DNA of 64,000 nt from an uncultured Sphingomonas sp. (GCF_913776855.1 NZ_CAJYQD010000006.1:45758-109757); one strand, 5' to 3'; positions 35,661-45,205 are shown, counted from the stretch's first letter. Numbers and translations are program-made. Notes: generated by a model from the sequence alone, not told the origin.

Positions 35661-36268
35661 TGCGTAGCTTCACCAAGGCGGCGGTTGCCGCATTCGTCTT
35701 CGCGCTCCCGACCGCTCCGGCATTCGCCCAGGCGCTGCCCGACGCCAAGATCGCCGTCGTCGATTCGGAGCGGATTTTCCGCGACTGCACCGCGTGCAAG
35801 GCGGCGACCACCCAGCTGCAGGCGCAGCGCACGCAGCTGCAGTCGCTGGCGACCTCGCTCGGCCAGCCGCTGCAGACCGAAGCACAGTCGCTGCAGACCG
35901 CCGTCACCGCCGCCAAGGGCAACCCGGACGCCGCGCTCCAGACCCGCATCCGCACCTTCGAGCAGCGACAGCAGCAGGCGCAGCAGCAGATCGGCCAGCA
36001 GGAACAGCAGGTCCAGCGCAACATCGCCTATGTCCGCGAACAGATCGGCACGAAGCTCGGCCCGATCATCACGCAGGTCGCGCAGCAGCGTGGCGCGACG
36101 CTGGCCGTCGACAAGGGCAACAGCTTCTACAACGCGCCGGCGACCGAAATCACCGATGCGGTGCTGAGCGCCCTCAACGCGCAGCTGCCGAGCGTCAGCG
36201 TGACCGCCCCGGCACAGGCCGCCCCGGCCGCTGCGGCGGGCGCGCGTCCGGCTCCGGCGGGCCGCTGA
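35660..36268 (+). CDS. OmpH/Skp-family periplasmic chaperone
   Basis: A 202-residue protein: the signal peptide MRSFTKAAVAAFVFALPTAPAFA, then KIAVVDSERIFRDC and a long glutamine-rich coiled coil (about residues 55-130, QQQAQQQIGQQEQQ). A proline/alanine tail follows. This is the Skp/OmpH plan: trimeric chaperones that carry unfolded outer-membrane proteins to BamA. A one-base overlap (TGATG) couples it to bamA. The CxxC in DCTACKA is unusual but may be chance. Confidence 0.9.
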   Translation: MRSFTKAAVAAFVFALPTAPAFAQALPDAKIAVVDSERIFRDCTACKAATTQLQAQRTQLQSLATSLGQPLQTEAQSLQTAVTAAKGNPDAALQTRIRTFEQRQQQAQQQIGQQEQQVQRNIAYVREQIGTKLGPIITQVAQQRGATLAVDKGNSFYNAPATEITDAVLSALNAQLPSVSVTAPAQAAPAAAAGARPAPAGR

Positions 36269-36271
36269 TCG

Positions 36272-36742
36272 ATGGAGGGGGAAGCGACCTCGATCGGACC
36301 GCTTGACATCACGCGTGTGATGGCGGCGATCCCGCATCGCTATCCCATGTTGCTGGTCGACCGTGTCGCGGAGTTGATCCCCGACCGGTCGATCACCGCG
36401 ATCAAGGCAGTGACGATCAACGAAGGCTTCTTCCAGGGACATTTCCCTGGCCGCCCGATCATGCCGGGCGTGCTGATCGTCGAGGCGCTGGCGCAGGCCG
36501 CCGGCATCCTCGCGGTCGAAAGCCTCGGCCTCGCCGGATCGGGCAAGCTGGTGTATTTCATGTCGATCGACGGCGTGAAGTTCCGCAAGCCGGTGGAGCC
36601 GGGCGTCCTTCTGACGCTGGAGGCCGAATTTGTGCAGAAGCGCGCGCGCGTCTGCAAGTTTGCGGGCAAGGCCAGGATCGACGGCGAACTGGCGGCGGAA
36701 TGCGAATTCACCGCCATGATCGCTGATCCGCCAAAGGCGTAA
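36272..36742 (+). CDS. fabZ: 3-Hydroxyacyl-ACP dehydratase FabZ
   Basis: Dehydrates 3-hydroxyacyl-ACP in fatty acid elongation. The 156-residue hotdog-fold protein has the active site [22 protein letters not shown] with His57 and Glu71. It follows the Skp-like gene directly. In most Gram-negative bacteria lpxD lies between these two and lpxA follows fabZ; both are absent here. Confidence 0.97.
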   Translation: MEGEATSIGPLDITRVMAAIPHRYPMLLVDRVAELIPDRSITAIKAVTINEGFFQGHFPGRPIMPGVLIVEALAQAAGILAVESLGLAGSGKLVYFMSIDGVKFRKPVEPGVLLTLEAEFVQKRARVCKFAGKARIDGELAAECEFTAMIADPPKA

Positions 36743-36836
36743 GCCGACACGATCATTGCTATTATGGGCGCGTCCGTGTACGGGCGCGCCTTACCTTTTC
36801 CAGGCTGGTCGGAACCAGCCGTGACGGAGACGACCG

Positions 36837-37067
36837 ATGAAGAAAGACACGCACCCCGACTATCACACCATCAAGGTCCAGATGACCGATGGCACCGTGT
36901 TCGAAACCCGTTCGACCTGGGGCAAGGAAGGCGATCTGATGACGCTGGACATCGATCCGCTGGCGCACCCGGCATGGACCGGCGGCCGTGGCCAGATGCT
37001 GGATTCGGGTGGTCAGGTCGCACGCTTCAACAAGCGTTTCGGCGGTCTCTCGCTCGGCAAGAAGTAA
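36837..37067 (+). CDS. rpmE: 50S ribosomal protein L31
   Basis: A 76-residue ribosomal protein starting [20 protein letters not shown] and including [25 protein letters not shown] and [11 protein letters not shown]. It has none of the four zinc-binding cysteines of the E. coli L31, so it is the C-minus type. A strong terminator follows, so it ends this cluster. Confidence 0.97.
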   Translation: MKKDTHPDYHTIKVQMTDGTVFETRSTWGKEGDLMTLDIDPLAHPAWTGGRGQMLDSGGQVARFNKRFGGLSLGKK

Positions 37068-37102
37068 CGCGCGCGCGGCCGCGTGCCGCGTCGTACGCTA
37101 CG

Positions 37103-37143
37103 AAAAGGGCCGCGTTAGCATTTGCTACCGCGGCCCTTTTTCT
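37103..37143 (+). terminator. Intrinsic terminator of rpmE
   Basis: aaaagggccgcg pairs with cgcggccctttt around a loop that itself folds (tagca/tgcta), followed by five to six T residues. It is a strong terminator at the end of the fabZ-rpmE region. Confidence 0.9.
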
Positions 37144-37148
37144 TACGG

Positions 37149-37235
37149 GAACCGTATCCCGCGCAGGCGGGGGTCCAGGGTTACGCAGCGCGACGATTGC
37201 GGCCCTGGACACCCGCCTGCGCGGGGGTACGGTTC
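37149..37235. repeat. Long inverted repeat (REP-like) after rpmE
   Basis: Two arms of about 32 bases (gaaccgtatcccgcgcaggc... and ...cgcgggggtacggttc) are nearly perfect complements around a 22-base loop. It lies between the rpmE terminator and the 3' end of the GH3 gene, so it could end convergent transcription from both sides. Confidence 0.65.
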
Positions 37236-37245
37236 GAGGGGATAT

Positions 37246-39555
37246 TTACCGCCCGCGATTGTCGAGCGTGGCCGGCGCGATCCGCGCCGTCGCACGCTGC
37301 GCGATGTCGGTCGCGGAATGCGCCAGCAGCAGCTGGTAATCGCCACCGGCAATGGTCCAGCCGCGCGTCTTGCTGTCGAACGTCGCCAGCAGTCGCGGAT
37401 CGACGGTCAACGTCACGCTCCGGCTTTCGCCCGGTGCTAGATCGACCTTGGTAAAGCCGCCCAGCCGCTTGGGCGATTCCCAGCCGTTGCCTGCGACATA
37501 GAGCTGGGCCAGTCCCTTGCCGCGGACCTTCCCGCTGTTGGTGATGGTGAAGCTTGCCTGCACGCCCTTACCCTGCGGCGTGGCGGTCAGCCTGCCCAGC
37601 GTGAAATTCGTGTAGGACAGGCCGTAGCCGAACGGGAACAGCGGCTTGGCGCCGGTCTTGTCGAACCATTTATACCCGACCGCAGCCCCTTCGATGTCGT
37701 AATTGCCCATCGGGTGCGAGTCGCGGTCGAGCTTCGGATCGCCCTCGATCACCGGGCGGGGCAGCTGGGCGAGCGAGGAGGGGAAGGTCGCTGGCAGGTG
37801 GCCCGACGGATTGACCTCGCCGGTCAGGACGCGGGCGATGGCTTCGCCGCCCGAGGTGCCGGAATACCACGCCTCCAGCACCGCGCCGACCCTGGGCAGC
37901 CACGGCATCAGCACCGGGCCGCCGGTTTCCAGCACGACGACGGTCCGCTTGTTGGCGCGGGCAACGGCGTCGATCAGCGCGTCCTGATTGCCCGGCAGGT
38001 TCAGGTTCGGCGCGTCGATCGATTCGCCGGTCCATTGTTCGCCGAACACGATGACGACATCGGCCTTGCGCGCAGCGGCGGCGGCGGCCTTCGCGTCCTT
38101 GCCGTCGAGATAGGTGACCGTGGCACGGGTGCGGGCCTGCAACGCCTTCATCGGCGAGGAGGGGTGGTAGAGCTTCGGTCCCGGAAAGCCGCTGGGGAAT
38201 TCGTCCGGCACGGCAAGGCCGTTCACCGGGCCGCCATGGGGATAGACCTGGCTTGATCCGCCGCCCGACAGGACGCCGACATCGGCGTGGGCGCCAATCA
38301 CGAGGATCGACTTCGCAGCGCCGGACAGCGGCAGAAGTCCCGGCGTGTTCTTGAGGAGGACGATGCCTTCCTCCGCATCGGCGCGGGTGACGGCGGCGTG
38401 GGCGGCATAATCGATCGTCGTCGCGCGGTCGCCCGCTACTTGCCGGTCGAACAGGCCATTGTCGAACATCGCCCACAAGACGCGGCGGGCCATGTCGGTC
38501 GCGCGTGCTTCTGGAACATAGCCGTTATTGACCGCTTCGCGCAGCGCGTCGGCGAAATAGGGCGAGCGATCGAATGCCCAGCCCGATTGCTGATCGAGGC
38601 CGGCATTGGCCGCCTGCGTCGTCGAATGGGTGGCGCCCCAGTCGGACATGACGAAGCCCTTATAGCCCCAATCCTGCTTCAGCGTCCTGTTGAGCAGCCA
38701 GTCGTTCTCGCACGCATAGAAGCCGTTGACGCGGTTGTAGGCGCACATCACGGAACCGGGATTGCCGGTTTCCAGCGCGATCTCGAATGCCAGCAGGTCG
38801 GACTGGCGCGCGGCCTGCTCGCCGATCCGATGGTCGATGTTGAAGCGGTTCGTTTCCTGCCCGTTGAAGGCATAATGCTTCATCGTCGAGATGACGTTCT
38901 GCGACTGGATGCCCTTGATTTCATGGCCGGTGATGATCCCGGCGAGCAGCGGATCTTCGCCGCCATATTCGAAATTCCGCCCGTTACGCGGTTCGCGCAT
39001 CAGGTTCATGCCGCCCGCAAGCTGGACGTTGAAGCCCGACAGGAACGCCTCGTTCCCGATCATCGCACCGCCGGCCTCGGCCAGTTCGGGGTTCCACGTC
39101 GCGGCAGTGGCGATGCCGGAGGGGAGCGAGGTGCGCAGGCGCGGGGTGGGGGTGCGCTGGCTGGCGACACCGACGCCGGCGTCGGTTTGCCACTGGCTGG
39201 GGATGCCGAGGCGTGGGATGCCGGGGACGATGCCGGCCGAATCGGGCAGCCCGTCCTTGGGCATCTGCCAGTTCTTGATCGGCGTGCGCTGCCATTCCGC
39301 CTTCGTCGAGAAATAGCCGAAGGTCAGCTGCAGCTTTTCATCGAGCGTCATCTCCTTCAGCAGCAGCTCCGTCCGTGTCGCCGCGTCGAGCGCGGTGTTC
39401 ATCCACGGGCGCTCGGCCGGGCCGGCGGTCGGGCCGGTGGCAGCTTGCGGTGCGTTGTTGGTCGTCTGCGCCAGCGCGGGCGAAGCGAGCGCGCTACCGG
39501 CGAGCAGGGTACCGCCCAATAGGCGCAGCAGGGCGGTTCGGGTGAAGGCGGACAT
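37246..39555 (-). CDS. Secreted glycoside hydrolase family 3 (beta-glucosidase-like)
   Basis: A 769-residue periplasmic or secreted glycosidase with signal peptide MSAFTRTALLRLLGGTLLAG...LAQ. The N-terminal (alpha/beta)8 domain carries the catalytic nucleophile Asp305 in GFVMSDWGATHS. The second domain (residues 410-620) holds ILVIGAHADVGVLSGGGSS, and the C-terminal fibronectin-type-III-like domain holds FPFGYGLSYTNFTLG and a SVTLTVD tail. It releases glucose or similar sugars from the ends of beta-linked glycans. A LacI-type operator lies upstream, so it is probably sugar-induced. Confidence 0.92.
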   Translation of the reverse strand: MSAFTRTALLRLLGGTLLAGSALASPALAQTTNNAPQAATGPTAGPAERPWMNTALDAATRTELLLKEMTLDEKLQLTFGYFSTKAEWQRTPIKNWQMPKDGLPDSAGIVPGIPRLGIPSQWQTDAGVGVASQRTPTPRLRTSLPSGIATAATWNPELAEAGGAMIGNEAFLSGFNVQLAGGMNLMREPRNGRNFEYGGEDPLLAGIITGHEIKGIQSQNVISTMKHYAFNGQETNRFNIDHRIGEQAARQSDLLAFEIALETGNPGSVMCAYNRVNGFYACENDWLLNRTLKQDWGYKGFVMSDWGATHSTTQAANAGLDQQSGWAFDRSPYFADALREAVNNGYVPEARATDMARRVLWAMFDNGLFDRQVAGDRATTIDYAAHAAVTRADAEEGIVLLKNTPGLLPLSGAAKSILVIGAHADVGVLSGGGSSQVYPHGGPVNGLAVPDEFPSGFPGPKLYHPSSPMKALQARTRATVTYLDGKDAKAAAAAARKADVVIVFGEQWTGESIDAPNLNLPGNQDALIDAVARANKRTVVVLETGGPVLMPWLPRVGAVLEAWYSGTSGGEAIARVLTGEVNPSGHLPATFPSSLAQLPRPVIEGDPKLDRDSHPMGNYDIEGAAVGYKWFDKTGAKPLFPFGYGLSYTNFTLGRLTATPQGKGVQASFTITNSGKVRGKGLAQLYVAGNGWESPKRLGGFTKVDLAPGESRSVTLTVDPRLLATFDSKTRGWTIAGGDYQLLLAHSATDIAQRATARIAPATLDNRGR

Positions 39556-39707
39556 CGGTTGCTTTCTGATGGAGGAGCGATGCAGCGGGCAGGATGCCGG
39601 GGCGAAGTGAACGTTCACAATGACGCTGAACTGCGCCGTTGTCGATACCGGCATATTCGTCCTCTCCCCGCCTGGCGTGTCGCCGCCCGTACTGCTGCTA
39701 CGGGTAC

Positions 39708-39721
39708 TGATAGCGTTGTCA
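39708..39721. promoter_or_regulatory. LacI-family operator upstream of the GH3 gene
   Basis: TGATAGCGTTGTCA fits the proteobacterial LacI-family form TGNTANCGNTNNCA with the central CG that these regulators contact. It lies 153 bases upstream of the GH3 start. It also lies just after the stop of the YkgJ-like gene. The regulator gene itself is not in the window. Confidence 0.55.
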
Positions 39722-39739
39722 GGGCCAACGGTGCAACCG

Positions 39740-40321
39740 TCAGTCAATCGTTGGACGGTCGCCGTCGAACAGCGCATAGCGTTCGCGCCAGGCTGCGACT
39801 TCCGGTGCCAGCGCGGCGGGCGGCGGCGTGTTGGACAGGATGTGACGGGCGACGTCGGCGGCGGGATGCATCAGCATCTTTTCCTGCCCGTCGCTGAACC
39901 ACACCGGCACCAGCTCCTCGCACAGCCGGTCGAGGATGGCGGCGGCCATGCCGTTCCGGATCGCATCGCTGCCGGGCAACATCCGGATGTTGATCGACAC
40001 CGCCTCGAGGCAATTTCCCGGCTGGTCGACGAAGTTGAGGGAAATCAGCAGCCCCGACCGGTCCGGCCGCGCCGCATCGGGCAGGTCGCCGCACCGCCGC
40101 CAGACACAGAACCATGTCCGGCAGATATGCGGCCGCACCGCATGAATCGCGCAGCCGCCCGGCGTCAGATGGCTGCAGGGAATGCCCGCCGGCTTGGCGA
40201 AGTCTGGCGAGTTGACCGTCAGGTGGGTGCAACAGGCTGTGCAGTCGCCGCAATCGCGCGTCGGCATCACTGGTCCGATCAGCATCGTTTCCAGATCGGG
40301 ATCGGTCTTCGCGCGGTTCAT
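39740..40321 (-). CDS. YkgJ-like cysteine-cluster protein
   Basis: A 193-residue protein with the cluster CGDCTACCTHL, IPCSHLTPGGCAIHAVRPHICRTWFC and a later cysteine, as in the YkgJ/CxxCxxCC family that probably binds zinc or an iron-sulfur centre. The start MNRAKTDPDLETML at 40321 is followed by a methionine-rich lead (PVMPTRD). Its function is unknown. It is divergent from the two-component system. Confidence 0.85.
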   Translation of the reverse strand: MNRAKTDPDLETMLIGPVMPTRDCGDCTACCTHLTVNSPDFAKPAGIPCSHLTPGGCAIHAVRPHICRTWFCVWRRCGDLPDAARPDRSGLLISLNFVDQPGNCLEAVSINIRMLPGSDAIRNGMAAAILDRLCEELVPVWFSDGQEKMLMHPAADVARHILSNTPPPAALAPEVAAWRERYALFDGDRPTID

Positions 40322-40433
40322 GCCGGCGGCTATACCGCCTGCGTCCGGCGTGGCCAAATCGTCCGCGCGTGCTGGCTTGGCCGGTGGTGTTTCCGGTATA
40401 GCCGGCGCCTGTCGCCGAAAGGAAAATGCCGCC

Positions 40434-41108
40434 GTGAAGCTGTTGCTTGTCGAAGACGACCGCGAATTCGCCGCAACGATGCGGACCGAGCTGGAAACGC
40501 TGTCGCATGACGTCACGGTCGCGGGCACGGGGCCGGAAGCGCTGGCGCTGGTCGGGGCGGAGGCGTTCGATGCGATCGTGCTGGATTCGATGATCCCGCT
40601 GCTCGACGGTCCGACGGTGGTGCAGCGATTGCGCGAACGGGGACACCGCCTGCCGGTGCTGATGCTGACCGCGCTGGGACTGGCCAGCGACAAGGTAGGC
40701 GGGCTGGAGGCGGGGGCGGACGATTATGTGGTGAAGCCGGCAGCGGCGATCGAAATCGATGCCCGGCTGCGCGCGCTGATCCGGGCACGGGGATGGCGCG
40801 ACGACGTGGTGGAGACGCTGCGCGCCGCCGACATCACGCTGCATCCCGGCCCGCATCGCGCGTGGCGCGGCGAGCGGCCGCTGCATCTGTCCAACCTGGA
40901 ATTCAAGCTGCTTGCCGAACTGGTGCGCCATGCCGGTGGCTATGTGACGCGCGCGATGCTGATCGAACGGGTATGGGGATATGACTTCGAACCGTCGACC
41001 AATATCGTCGACGTGCAGATCCGTGCGCTTCGCCGCAAGCTGACCGCCGCTGACGAGGACGATCCGATCCTGACGAAGCGCGGCATCGGCTACAGCCTGC
41101 GCGCCTGA
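40434..41108 (+). CDS. OmpR-family response regulator
   Basis: A 224-residue regulator. The receiver domain has the acidic pocket EDDREF, phosphoacceptor Asp in IVLDSMIPLLDG and Lys in DYVVKPAAA. The winged-helix domain (about residues 130-224) has HLSNLEFKLLAELVRHAGGYVTR and NIVDVQIRALRRKL. The start is a GTG at 40434, preceded by AAAGGAAA. It works with the kinase encoded directly downstream (one base between). Confidence 0.95.
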   Translation: MKLLLVEDDREFAATMRTELETLSHDVTVAGTGPEALALVGAEAFDAIVLDSMIPLLDGPTVVQRLRERGHRLPVLMLTALGLASDKVGGLEAGADDYVVKPAAAIEIDARLRALIRARGWRDDVVETLRAADITLHPGPHRAWRGERPLHLSNLEFKLLAELVRHAGGYVTRAMLIERVWGYDFEPSTNIVDVQIRALRRKLTAADEDDPILTKRGIGYSLRA

Positions 41109-41109
41109 C

Positions 41110-42432
41110 ATGCTGCGGCTGCGCACGCTGACGGCGATATTCCTGAGCGCCTTTGCGGGCGTCACAGCGTTGACCGGCTATGCCACCTTTCATGCGTCGC
41201 GTTCCGCGATCGTGTCGCTGGTCGACCGGCGAATCGATGCGGTGGCCGATGCGCTGCTGGAGGATGTCGCGCCCGGTGACGAAGCCGCGATCCTGCGCCG
41301 GATCGTCGCCTTTTCCAGTCGTCGCGACAGTGGCGATATCGGGTTCGAGCTGGAGGACGCCGCCGGCCGTCGGCTGGGCGGCAATGTCGTGCTGACGCGT
41401 CCGCTCCGCCGCGGCTTTTCCGACGTCACCCGGCAGGATGGCATCACCGGGTTGAGCGAAGGGCGTGCCGAAGCACGGCCGGTCGGGGGCGGCATGACGT
41501 TGATTACCGTTGCCGAGACCGAACCGATCGACGGCTATGACGCGATCCGCCTTCGCAACTACCTGATCGGGTTCGGGCTGATCGCGGCGGTGGTGCTGGC
41601 GGGGACCGTCACCTTCGGACTGGTCGTGCGGCGGCGAATCGAGGCGACGCGGACCACCGCGCTGGCGATCATCGACGGCGACCTGTCGCACCGCGTGCCG
41701 GTGGCGCCCGGCGGCGGGGTGTTCGCGGCGCAGGCGCAGACGATCAACCACATGCTGGACCGGATCGCGACGCTGGTCGATGGGTTGCGCCATGTCGCCA
41801 ACGATGTCGCGCACGATCTGCGCACGCCGCTCTCCCGGTTGCGCAGCCGGCTGACCATCATCGCCGACGATGCGCCATCGGCGGAACTGGATGCGGCGAT
41901 CGATCAATGCGACGAACTGCTCGCGATATTCGCCGCGATCCTGCGCATTGCGGAAATCGACACGGGGGACCGGCGCGGCGCGTTCGGCAGCGTGGCGCTG
42001 GACCAGCTGGCCGCCGAAGTCGTCGAGACACTGGCGGCGGTTGCCGAAGAGGAGGGGCGGCGGCTGGTAGCCGAGACGTTGCCGGCGATAACCCTGGCGG
42101 GCGATCGGCAGTTGCTCAGCCAGGCATTGTTCAACCTGGTGGAGAATGCGCTCAACCATACCCCAGCGGGAACGGTGGTGACGGTTTCGCTGTCGGTCGA
42201 TGCGGGCGAGCTTTCGCTGCGCGTCGTCGATACCGGTCCGGGCATCGCCACCGCAGACATGGCCGTGGCCCGGCGACGCTTCGGGCGGCTGGAGGCCAGC
42301 CGGCATCGTCCGGGCCACGGGTTGGGCCTGCCGATCGTGGACGCGATCGCGCGGCTCCACGGCGGCAGGCTGGTGTTGGAGGATGCGCGGCCGGGGTTGT
42401 CGGCCGCGCTGGTCCTGCCGGTCAGAAGTTGA
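41110..42432 (+). CDS. Sensor histidine kinase
   Basis: A 440-residue inner-membrane kinase. One N-terminal span (about 8-28), a periplasmic sensing region to about residue 150, a second span (LIGFGLIAAVVLAGTVTFGLVV) and a HAMP linker. The dimerisation helix holds the phospho-accepting His in NDVAHDLRTPLSRL. The ATPase domain has NLVENALNHTPAG (N box), VVDTGPGIATADM (G1) and GHGLGLPIV (G2). Its 3' end overlaps the receptor gene by 11 bases on the other strand. Confidence 0.95.
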   Translation: MLRLRTLTAIFLSAFAGVTALTGYATFHASRSAIVSLVDRRIDAVADALLEDVAPGDEAAILRRIVAFSSRRDSGDIGFELEDAAGRRLGGNVVLTRPLRRGFSDVTRQDGITGLSEGRAEARPVGGGMTLITVAETEPIDGYDAIRLRNYLIGFGLIAAVVLAGTVTFGLVVRRRIEATRTTALAIIDGDLSHRVPVAPGGGVFAAQAQTINHMLDRIATLVDGLRHVANDVAHDLRTPLSRLRSRLTIIADDAPSAELDAAIDQCDELLAIFAAILRIAEIDTGDRRGAFGSVALDQLAAEVVETLAAVAEEEGRRLVAETLPAITLAGDRQLLSQALFNLVENALNHTPAGTVVTVSLSVDAGELSLRVVDTGPGIATADMAVARRRFGRLEASRHRPGHGLGLPIVDAIARLHGGRLVLEDARPGLSAALVLPVRS

Positions 42433-45007
42433 TCAGCCCCTCCACGCCGAAGGTGCGCGGCGCGTTGAAGTTGCCATAGTCACCCAGCACGTTGTTGATG
42501 CTGCCCGAACTGACATTGGTCGTCGGTGCGCCCGGCAGACTGTTCGACGGATCGCGGCGATAGACATATTGTTCGTCGAACAGGTTGCGACCCCACAAGG
42601 CGACGGTCAGCTTCTGATGCCCTTCGCCAAGGGCGATGTCGGCCAATGCGACCCGGCCGTTGACGATGAACGACGCGTCGTTCTTCGTTGCGAACTGGTC
42701 GAACGCCTGCGTCGCCTGCGCATAATTGCCGTCGAGGTGAAAGCGCAGCTTGTTGCCGCTGTCGAGCGGCAGGGCATAGTCGATCGACCCGCTGGCCGCG
42801 TTGCGGGGCGTGAAGACGATGTAGAAATTCTGGTAGACCTGCGTGGCTGTCGTCACCCCGGCGGCGTTGGTCACGCTGCTGGTAATCAGCACCGGCGGGA
42901 TGCGGGTATAGGTATAGGCGTAGGAGGCGTTCAGCGTCAGGTTATCGATCGGCTGGACGGTCAGTTCCGCCTCGATCCCGCGGATCTTGGTGGTGCCCGG
43001 CGCATTGATCGTGACCAGGTTGTTGAAATTGCCGGTCGCGGTCGACTGGATCGAGCTGATGTCGACCTGGCTGTCCTTGCGATCCATGATGTAGGCGGCA
43101 AGGTTCAGGCGCGCGCGCTTGTCCCAGAAGTCGGACTTCATGCCGACTTCGTACGACTTCACGTCCTCCGGATCGAACGCCTGATAGTTGGACGTGCGCG
43201 AGCTGGCGCCGCCCGCGCGGTAGCCGGTGGCGTACTTCGCGTAGACATGTACGTTGTCCGCCGCGTCATAGGCGAGGGTGACCATCGGGTTGAAGCGGTT
43301 CCACGTCGCATCGAGCGGGGTATAGCCGTTGCGAGCCGCAGCCGCGGTGTTGGTGTCGTAGTTGATATTGCGCGAGAAATGCAGCTCGCCACGCTTGGTA
43401 TCATGGGTGTAGCGGCCCCCGGCGGTCAGGTGCAGCACGTCGGTCGCGTTCCACGTGACCTGACCATAGGCCGCATAGCTTTTCGACCAGACTTCCGAAG
43501 CGCGATCGATCGACCGGCAGCCGGGTTGCGATCCGGCCGGCGAGGTGGTGCCGCCGACAGGCAGGTTGTTGACGACGGTGAAGCCGGTGGTGACGGTCGC
43601 GCACGGGTTGACGATGCTGATCCGCCCGGTCGCCGCGTTGTAGAAGTTCGAATTGGGCGTCGCGGCGTCGTCGCTGACATGTTCGTTGAAATAGAACAGC
43701 CCCGCAACATAATCGAGCCGGTCGACGGTGCCGACCGCCTGGAATTCCTGGCTGAACTGGCGTTGGCGCAGGTCGGCCAGCGAGTAGCGGCTGAACAGCT
43801 GACCGTTATACAGCGCGCCGTCGATCACGACGTTGCCGGGGTTGAAGACCGGCACGCGGTGCGCGCCGCCCGAATTGTCCCACTGGGTCGCATCGACGCC
43901 GCGCCATGCGGTGATCGAGCGCAGTTCGATCTCCGGCGACAGCTTGTATTTCAGCAGGTTGGTGAAGCCGTGGGTCTGATCGACGCTCGGCTGCTGCGGC
44001 ACGCCAATGTCGGCGGTCTTCATCCGGCTGGTCCCGTTGACGACGACGCCGGGCATCAGCGGCTTCACCGTGCCGGTCAGCGTCGTGTATGCGGTGCCGG
44101 GCAGGGTGCAGGCGGGAACCGCCGATTGCGCCCCGGCGACACAGCCATTGGGGTTGTAGTTCAGCAGCTGACTGTAGAAGGGCGAGTTCTTGTCGATGCC
44201 GTAATCGTAGGAGAAATCCTCGGTCAGGCCGTCGATCGGCGCCCAGCGGACGGCGGCGCGGGCGCCACGACGATCGAAATAGTTGAAGCCGGTCTGGCCC
44301 GCGAGCGGGTTCTTGGTGGTCGGCCCCTGATACTGGACGATGCCGTCCAGCTTGACGCTGACATTCTCGTACGCCGGCAGGTCGAGGTGCAGTTCGCCGT
44401 TATAGCCGCCATAGTTGGCGATACCGGCACGGACGCGGCCCTCGAACTCGCCCGAGGGGGCGCGAGTGACGATGTTGAGCGCGCCACCTTCGGTATTGCG
44501 GCCGAACAGCGTGCCCTGCGGACCCTTCAGCACCTCGATCCGCTCGACATCGAACAATGCGGCGTTCAGCCCGTGCTGACGCCCGAGATACACGCCATCG
44601 ACATAGATGCCGACGCCCTGTTCGCGCGCCGGCTGGTTCGCGTCCAGCGGCACGATGCCGCGAATGCCGACGGTCAGTGCGCTCTGCCGCGCTTCGAACG
44701 TTGCGACGCGCAGCGACGGGACCGCGCCATCGGCCAGGTCGTACAGGCTCTGTACGTGGCGGTCGACGAGGGCAGGTGCGCCCAGCACGCTGATCGCGAC
44801 GGGGGTCTTTTGCAGGTTCGTCTCACGCCGGGTCGCGGTCACCACGATGTCGGGGATCGAAGAGGCATCGTCTGCAGCCGGTGCTTCCGGCGCGGCAGTT
44901 ACCGGCGCTATGACGGCGCCTTCCGGTGCGGCCTGTGCGGCGACCGGCACCAGCAATGCGGCGACACCCACGAGAAGGCGTGCGCGCACACCCGAACGAA
45001 CGATCAT
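42422..45007 (-). CDS. TonB-dependent outer membrane receptor
   Basis: An 861-residue receptor starting MIVRSGVRARLLVGVAALLVPVAAQA. The plug includes DIVVTATRRETNLQKTPVAISVL and VLKGPQGTLFGRNTEGGALNIVT; the barrel is long and ends with RTFGVEGLINF. It is downstream of kdpE on the same strand and convergent with a two-component system, so regulation by that pair is possible but unproven. The substrate is unknown. Confidence 0.94.
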   Translation of the reverse strand: MIVRSGVRARLLVGVAALLVPVAAQAAPEGAVIAPVTAAPEAPAADDASSIPDIVVTATRRETNLQKTPVAISVLGAPALVDRHVQSLYDLADGAVPSLRVATFEARQSALTVGIRGIVPLDANQPAREQGVGIYVDGVYLGRQHGLNAALFDVERIEVLKGPQGTLFGRNTEGGALNIVTRAPSGEFEGRVRAGIANYGGYNGELHLDLPAYENVSVKLDGIVQYQGPTTKNPLAGQTGFNYFDRRGARAAVRWAPIDGLTEDFSYDYGIDKNSPFYSQLLNYNPNGCVAGAQSAVPACTLPGTAYTTLTGTVKPLMPGVVVNGTSRMKTADIGVPQQPSVDQTHGFTNLLKYKLSPEIELRSITAWRGVDATQWDNSGGAHRVPVFNPGNVVIDGALYNGQLFSRYSLADLRQRQFSQEFQAVGTVDRLDYVAGLFYFNEHVSDDAATPNSNFYNAATGRISIVNPCATVTTGFTVVNNLPVGGTTSPAGSQPGCRSIDRASEVWSKSYAAYGQVTWNATDVLHLTAGGRYTHDTKRGELHFSRNINYDTNTAAAARNGYTPLDATWNRFNPMVTLAYDAADNVHVYAKYATGYRAGGASSRTSNYQAFDPEDVKSYEVGMKSDFWDKRARLNLAAYIMDRKDSQVDISSIQSTATGNFNNLVTINAPGTTKIRGIEAELTVQPIDNLTLNASYAYTYTRIPPVLITSSVTNAAGVTTATQVYQNFYIVFTPRNAASGSIDYALPLDSGNKLRFHLDGNYAQATQAFDQFATKNDASFIVNGRVALADIALGEGHQKLTVALWGRNLFDEQYVYRRDPSNSLPGAPTTNVSSGSINNVLGDYGNFNAPRTFGVEGLINF

Positions 45008-45205
45008 ATTCCTGAATTCCCCTACCGGCCGTTGTGGCTTGCAGGGGCCGATAGTACGATTCGAAGGCTGTCCGGTGACGGATCGGTGACAGCCGAAGAC
45101 GTCGATATTTCATCTTCGCTTCATGTTCACGGAATGGAAGGGTTGGGAAGCATTGTCCGCAATCCTGCCATGCATTGTGGAAGATGTTGTCGCCTCTGTT
45201 CGCGT

